A stretch of 16,484 bases of DNA from CAYRPO01 sp964426305. GTDB taxonomy: Bacteria > Patescibacteriota > Saccharimonadia > Saccharimonadales > CAIOMD01. Numbering within the stretch: the first letter of the stretch is position 1; each line of letters begins with the position of its first letter. The notes under the pieces were generated by a model that saw only the letters and a list, made by a program, of their open reading frames with translations, searched no databases and had not been told where the DNA came from. Positions 14,343 through 16,484 of the stretch are shown here, piece by piece. A program made the position numbers and the translations under genes. The stretch spans positions 1 through 16,484 of the forward strand of contig CAYRPO010000022.1 in assembly GCA_964426305.1 (NCBI GenBank), given 5' to 3'.

Positions 14343-14714
14343 ATGGCTATTTGTTCATTTGGTGCAATCATACACAAAAACAAGATTTTGCTAGTCAAGC
14401 TTTCGGAATTCTACGCCTATGTCGATCATTGGAATTTTCCGGGCGGCATAAACGAGCCTCACGAAACTCGCGAACAAGCAGTTGTCCGTGAGATTCACGA
14501 AGAAACGGGAATCCATTGTACTGCCGACACGCTGCTAGAGCGTTTTACGTTTGACCAAAACCACATATCGATCTTCCAGGGAACATACAAGGGCGGATCA
14601 ATTCAGTTGCAACTCGACGAAATAAGTGATGCCGGGTGGTTTACAAAGAACGAAGCCCTTGAGTTGTTGCTGGCCTATGACATCAGAAACACAATTGAAC
14701 GTTTAGAATTTTAA
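14343..14714 (+). CDS. Nudix hydrolase
   Basis: 123 aa. The Nudix box is exact: G35-x5-E41-x7-REIHEETGI (49-57), with the metal-binding Glu residues at 50, 53 and 54. The N-terminal strand MAICSFGAIIHKNKILLVKL is the usual first sheet; PGG precedes the box. Such proteins cleave nucleoside diphosphates linked to another moiety, often damaged nucleotides or sugar nucleotides. No extra domain tells which. The frame continues upstream to 14295, but the ATG at 14343 begins just before the conserved strand. It follows the flavin reductase by 84 bp; a 6-bp stem (14260-14265 with 14275-14280) sits between them but lacks a T-run. No clear ribosome binding site is seen. Confidence 0.9.
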   Translation: MAICSFGAIIHKNKILLVKLSEFYAYVDHWNFPGGINEPHETREQAVVREIHEETGIHCTADTLLERFTFDQNHISIFQGTYKGGSIQLQLDEISDAGWFTKNEALELLLAYDIRNTIERLEF

Positions 14715-14773
14715 TGTCAACCGGTGTGATTAGGGTTCAGGGCAGATCATAGCTTTTGACTGGGAATACGTTA

Positions 14774-14800
14774 TTGATTATGTCGGCTAGGTGATATATT
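14774..14800 (+). promoter_or_regulatory. Promoter of the DUF4190-pseudopilin gene
   Basis: TGATATATT (14792-14800) is an extended -10, with TTGATT at 14774-14779 and a 15-bp spacer. The leader of about 26 nt contains AAAAGGA (14821-14827) just before the ATG at 14833. Confidence 0.55.
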
Positions 14801-14832
14801 GAAAGCAAACACTAAGGCATAAAAGGAATCCT

Positions 14833-15540
14833 ATGCAGCCAGAGCAACAACCAGTACAACCAATCACACCAGCCGCACCGCCAACTTCTCCGCAACCTTT
14901 TGTTGGTAACATGCCAATGCAGCAATATACACAAGTGCCCCAGCCGCACTATACCGATATCTGGGGAATCATGAGTATTATTTTCGCATTTCTATTTTCG
15001 CCAGTTGGGTTGATTTTGGGGATCGTTGGTATTGTGCAGGCTAAGAAGCACCAGGCCTCAAAGGTGCTGTCTATAGTTGGTATTGTGTTGAGTATAATAT
15101 TGACAATAATCACCTTTCTAATATTGATGACACTTATGATGTCTACCAAAGTAGGAATTGCAACAAAAGCTCGTGACACTGAGCGCCAGACTGACATCAA
15201 AGCGCTTCATGGCCAGCTTGAAGCTTACTACTACAGCAAGAGTGGCACATACCCAACCCTTGCCAATATGAATGATAATGCTTTTCGTGAGGCAAACATG
15301 AAAACCCTATATGCCGATGCCCTACAAGATCCAAACTGGGGCACGTCATCTCTGTGCGTAGTAGACGGCCGTCCGGCATTGGCTGATCAGCTTAGTGCAG
15401 ACTGTTATGCGTACGTTGTCAGTCCGGCTGGTTGTGACAATATAAAAGTGAACTGTACGTCATACATATTATCCGCAAGCCTCGAAGATACGACAGGCGG
15501 GCAAGAGATATACACGAAAACATCACTCGGTAGTCTGTAG
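14833..15540 (+). CDS. DUF4190-type membrane anchor fused to a type IV pseudopilin-like domain
   Basis: 235 aa. Residues 1-40 are Pro/Gln-rich and disordered (QQPVQPITPAAPPTSPQP). Two membrane helices at about 43-69 and 77-103 have the GIMSIIFAF, PVGLILGIVGIVQAKKH and SIVGIVLSIIL pattern of DUF4190 proteins. The following segment, ARDTERQTDIKALHGQLEAYY to GTYPTLANM (113-146), is the alpha-to-beta transition of type IV pseudopilins. NWGTSSLCVVDGR and ADCYAYVVSPAGCDNIKVNC add four cysteines that could form disulfides in the external domain. Unlike a true pilin there is no prepilin peptidase site (Gly before a Phe/Met-hydrophobic stretch). Surface-exposed pilin-like proteins are common in Saccharibacteria, which use type IV pili for host contact; a role here is inferred. 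Confidence 0.8.
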   Translation: MQPEQQPVQPITPAAPPTSPQPFVGNMPMQQYTQVPQPHYTDIWGIMSIIFAFLFSPVGLILGIVGIVQAKKHQASKVLSIVGIVLSIILTIITFLILMTLMMSTKVGIATKARDTERQTDIKALHGQLEAYYYSKSGTYPTLANMNDNAFREANMKTLYADALQDPNWGTSSLCVVDGRPALADQLSADCYAYVVSPAGCDNIKVNCTSYILSASLEDTTGGQEIYTKTSLGSL

Positions 15541-15541
15541 C

Positions 15542-15567
15542 GACTGTGTGTTCTGTGCAGTCTTTTT
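15542..15567 (+). terminator. Intrinsic terminator after the pseudopilin gene
   Basis: GACTG (15542-15546) pairs with CAGTC (15558-15562), with further G-U pairs inward, followed by TTTTT (15563-15567). It begins 2 nt after the stop. The stem is short but the U-run is good. Confidence 0.6.
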
Positions 15568-15636
15568 GATAGTGTTTTTCATCAACGGCGTCATGCACAT
15601 CGGTAACCCGTAGGATATGTTTGGGCCATGTAGGCA

Positions 15637-16278
15637 CTACAGCTTTGTTACTTTTGCGGTGGCCTTGGTAATTGCATGTATGCGTTTAGCAAGCTCAACA
15701 CTGGCCTTTAGCTGTTCTAGCGTCTTTGCGCCATCTTTGACTATGATTGAAACCTGATTGTCGATGATCTCGATGTCGGCACCGGTCAAATGGTCTAGTA
15801 TATATGCCATGATGTCTGGAGCGACAATCTGCAAAGCGATCACTTGCTGTCCTTTGTTGCAGTACAGTTTGAAGTACTCAGAGAAGTTTCCCTCTAGTTT
15901 GACACGTTGTTTTGGCAACTTGTCTGTGCGTAGGTTAGAGCCAACTGTGTTGTTGCGCGAACTGTCTAACACAATGTGCACATCTTTTAGCACTGTTTTT
16001 GGCTCCAGCCAAATCCGAACATCGCTCTTTTCATTGGCACCCAGCAATAGTTCTACATCGCCGTCTCTGTACAGCCAAATCACTGGCTCGGTCTTAGTGA
16101 ACGCAGTTTGACGCGTGGGCAACACCAAGTCCCTCACCTTTTGGTAGTCGTGAGCATATACCAGATTTGCCTTTTGCAGCCCCAACGCGTCACGAAATCG
16201 CCTCAGTTTGTCCTCGGTCAGCTTTACATAAGCCCACCACGCAGCAACAAAAAGCAGCATTACCAAAATCACAAGCAT
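15637..16278 (-). CDS. Single-pass membrane protein with a cytoplasmic domain, unknown function
   Basis: 213 aa. A membrane helix at about 2-18 (LVILVMLLFVAAWWAYV) is followed by basic residues (KLRRFR), so the rest is probably cytoplasmic. The body has a beta-rich middle part (EPVIWLYRDGDVELLLG) and then LEGNFSEYFKLYC, VAPDIMAYILDH and DIEIIDNQVSIIV. These loosely resemble DUF3137-type proteins, where a phrase such as DFxxYFxVY precedes a TPxxMxxLLD phrase. That similarity is from memory and weak. One cysteine only. The minus strand has TGGTATTAT (16296-16288), an extended -10 ending 9 nt before the ATG. It stands convergent to the pseudopilin gene. Confidence 0.75.
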   Translation of the reverse strand: MLVILVMLLFVAAWWAYVKLTEDKLRRFRDALGLQKANLVYAHDYQKVRDLVLPTRQTAFTKTEPVIWLYRDGDVELLLGANEKSDVRIWLEPKTVLKDVHIVLDSSRNNTVGSNLRTDKLPKQRVKLEGNFSEYFKLYCNKGQQVIALQIVAPDIMAYILDHLTGADIEIIDNQVSIIVKDGAKTLEQLKASVELAKRIHAITKATAKVTKL

Positions 16279-16287
16279 AGATAGCCA

Positions 16288-16296
16288 ATAATACCA
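16288..16296 (-). promoter_or_regulatory. Extended -10 promoter (TGGTATTAT) of the gene at 15637-16278
   Basis: TGGTATTAT on the minus strand ends 9 nt before the ATG at 16278, giving a leader of at most 2-3 nt and no ribosome binding site. Confidence 0.55.
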
Positions 16297-16399
16297 GACC
16301 TAAGCCGATCAACTACCTTTTATGTGTGGGTTACTATGCTTGATGCGTTCGGAGGGATTGGTTTGGAATTATGTATTACTGCTTCGATTGTCCAGGGGA

Positions 16400-16484
16400 T
16401 ATATTGAGTACAATTACTAGCACAAAAAAGGACCAACTACGCCGCCCGATCAGTAACCAGTACAGACAACAAATCCTCAGCAGC
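16400..16484 (+). pseudogene. Possible second copy of the DUF4190-pseudopilin promoter and start, with a damaged start codon, cut by the window edge
   Basis: TATATTGA at 16400-16407 matches 14795-14802. The downstream AAAAAAGGA and AACCAGTACA (16455-16464) match the leader and first codons of the pseudopilin gene (14849-14858) with one inserted base. Aligned this way, the ATG becomes ACG (16439-16441) and the sixth codon CAA becomes TAA, while the Pro/Gln-rich coding pattern continues. This looks like a decayed or altered tandem copy; a functional gene with a later start outside the window is the alternative. Confidence 0.35.

Noticed and set aside
16371..16484. Open frame from ATG 16371 to the window edge as a gene start
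   Set aside because: No ribosome binding site at usable distance, and it crosses the duplicated pseudopilin promoter and leader in another frame.
1..16484. Alternative genetic code with UGA as glycine
   Set aside because: UGA closes several genes at tight overlaps (3528-3530, 7286-7288), and no gene carries in-frame UGA.
1..16484. tRNA, rRNA, prophage or insertion sequence
   Set aside because: No T-loop-like tRNA motif outside genes, no rRNA-like tract, no transposase or phage protein was seen on either strand.

Overview
The window reads as one stretch of a small-genome bacterium of the Patescibacteria/CPR type, most likely Saccharibacteria (TM7). The evidence is the family mix: a short MurC, a MutY-type glycosylase with no iron-sulfur cysteines, a DUF4190-pseudopilin fusion, several one-pass envelope proteins with no close functional name, very tight gene spacing, and UGA used as an ordinary stop (for example at 3528-3530), which excludes the UGA=Gly code of Gracilibacteria/SR1. 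The phylum is an inference. It is a draft assembly: two 100-N gaps (1229-1328 and 11521-11620) are each flanked by the same 55 bp on both sides. Removing 155 bp at each site restores one open frame, so the gaps are artificial joins of contigs that overlap by one 55-mer.

Layout. 33-2083 (+) is one large membrane-anchored protein with two Ig-like domains and a propeller-like C-terminus, split by the first gap. 2126-3856 (+) holds the MutY-like glycosylase, then an exported coiled-coil protein and a one-pass membrane protein whose frames overlap. It meets tail to tail, with overlapping stop codons, a minus-strand pair: murC (6016-4712) followed by an MscS-type channel (4683-3853). 6074-7896 (+) is an MFS transporter coupled to a two-TM protein. 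8622-7954 (-) is a one-TM protein with a Thr-rich tail. 8774-8977 (+) is a small well-expressed-looking protein. 9049-10913 (+) is an ABC-2 export system. 10950-11447 (+) is an unknown protein, and 11458-12605 (+) a tRNA-dihydrouridine synthase broken by the second gap. 12814-13263 (+) is an HD hydrolase resembling (p)ppGpp hydrolases, behind a structured leader. 13596-13267 (-) and 13689-14258 (+) form a divergent HxlR regulator/flavin reductase pair with a visible operator. 14343-14714 (+) is a Nudix hydrolase, 14833-15540 (+) the DUF4190-pseudopilin protein, 16278-15637 (-) a one-TM protein, and the right edge has what looks like a second, damaged start of the pseudopilin gene.

Regulation. 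Many genes have a -10 hexamer only 6-10 nt before the ATG and no ribosome binding site, as expected for leaderless or nearly leaderless mRNAs. A second class (8774, 8622, 12814, 13689, 14833) has a clear leader with a Shine-Dalgarno sequence. Genes inside operons are coupled by 1-8 nt overlaps. No tRNA, rRNA, CRISPR array, insertion sequence or phage gene was seen. The most interesting items are the leaderless promoter pattern, the HxlR operator, the structured leader before the HD gene, and the cluster-less glycosylase with Glu in place of the catalytic Asp.
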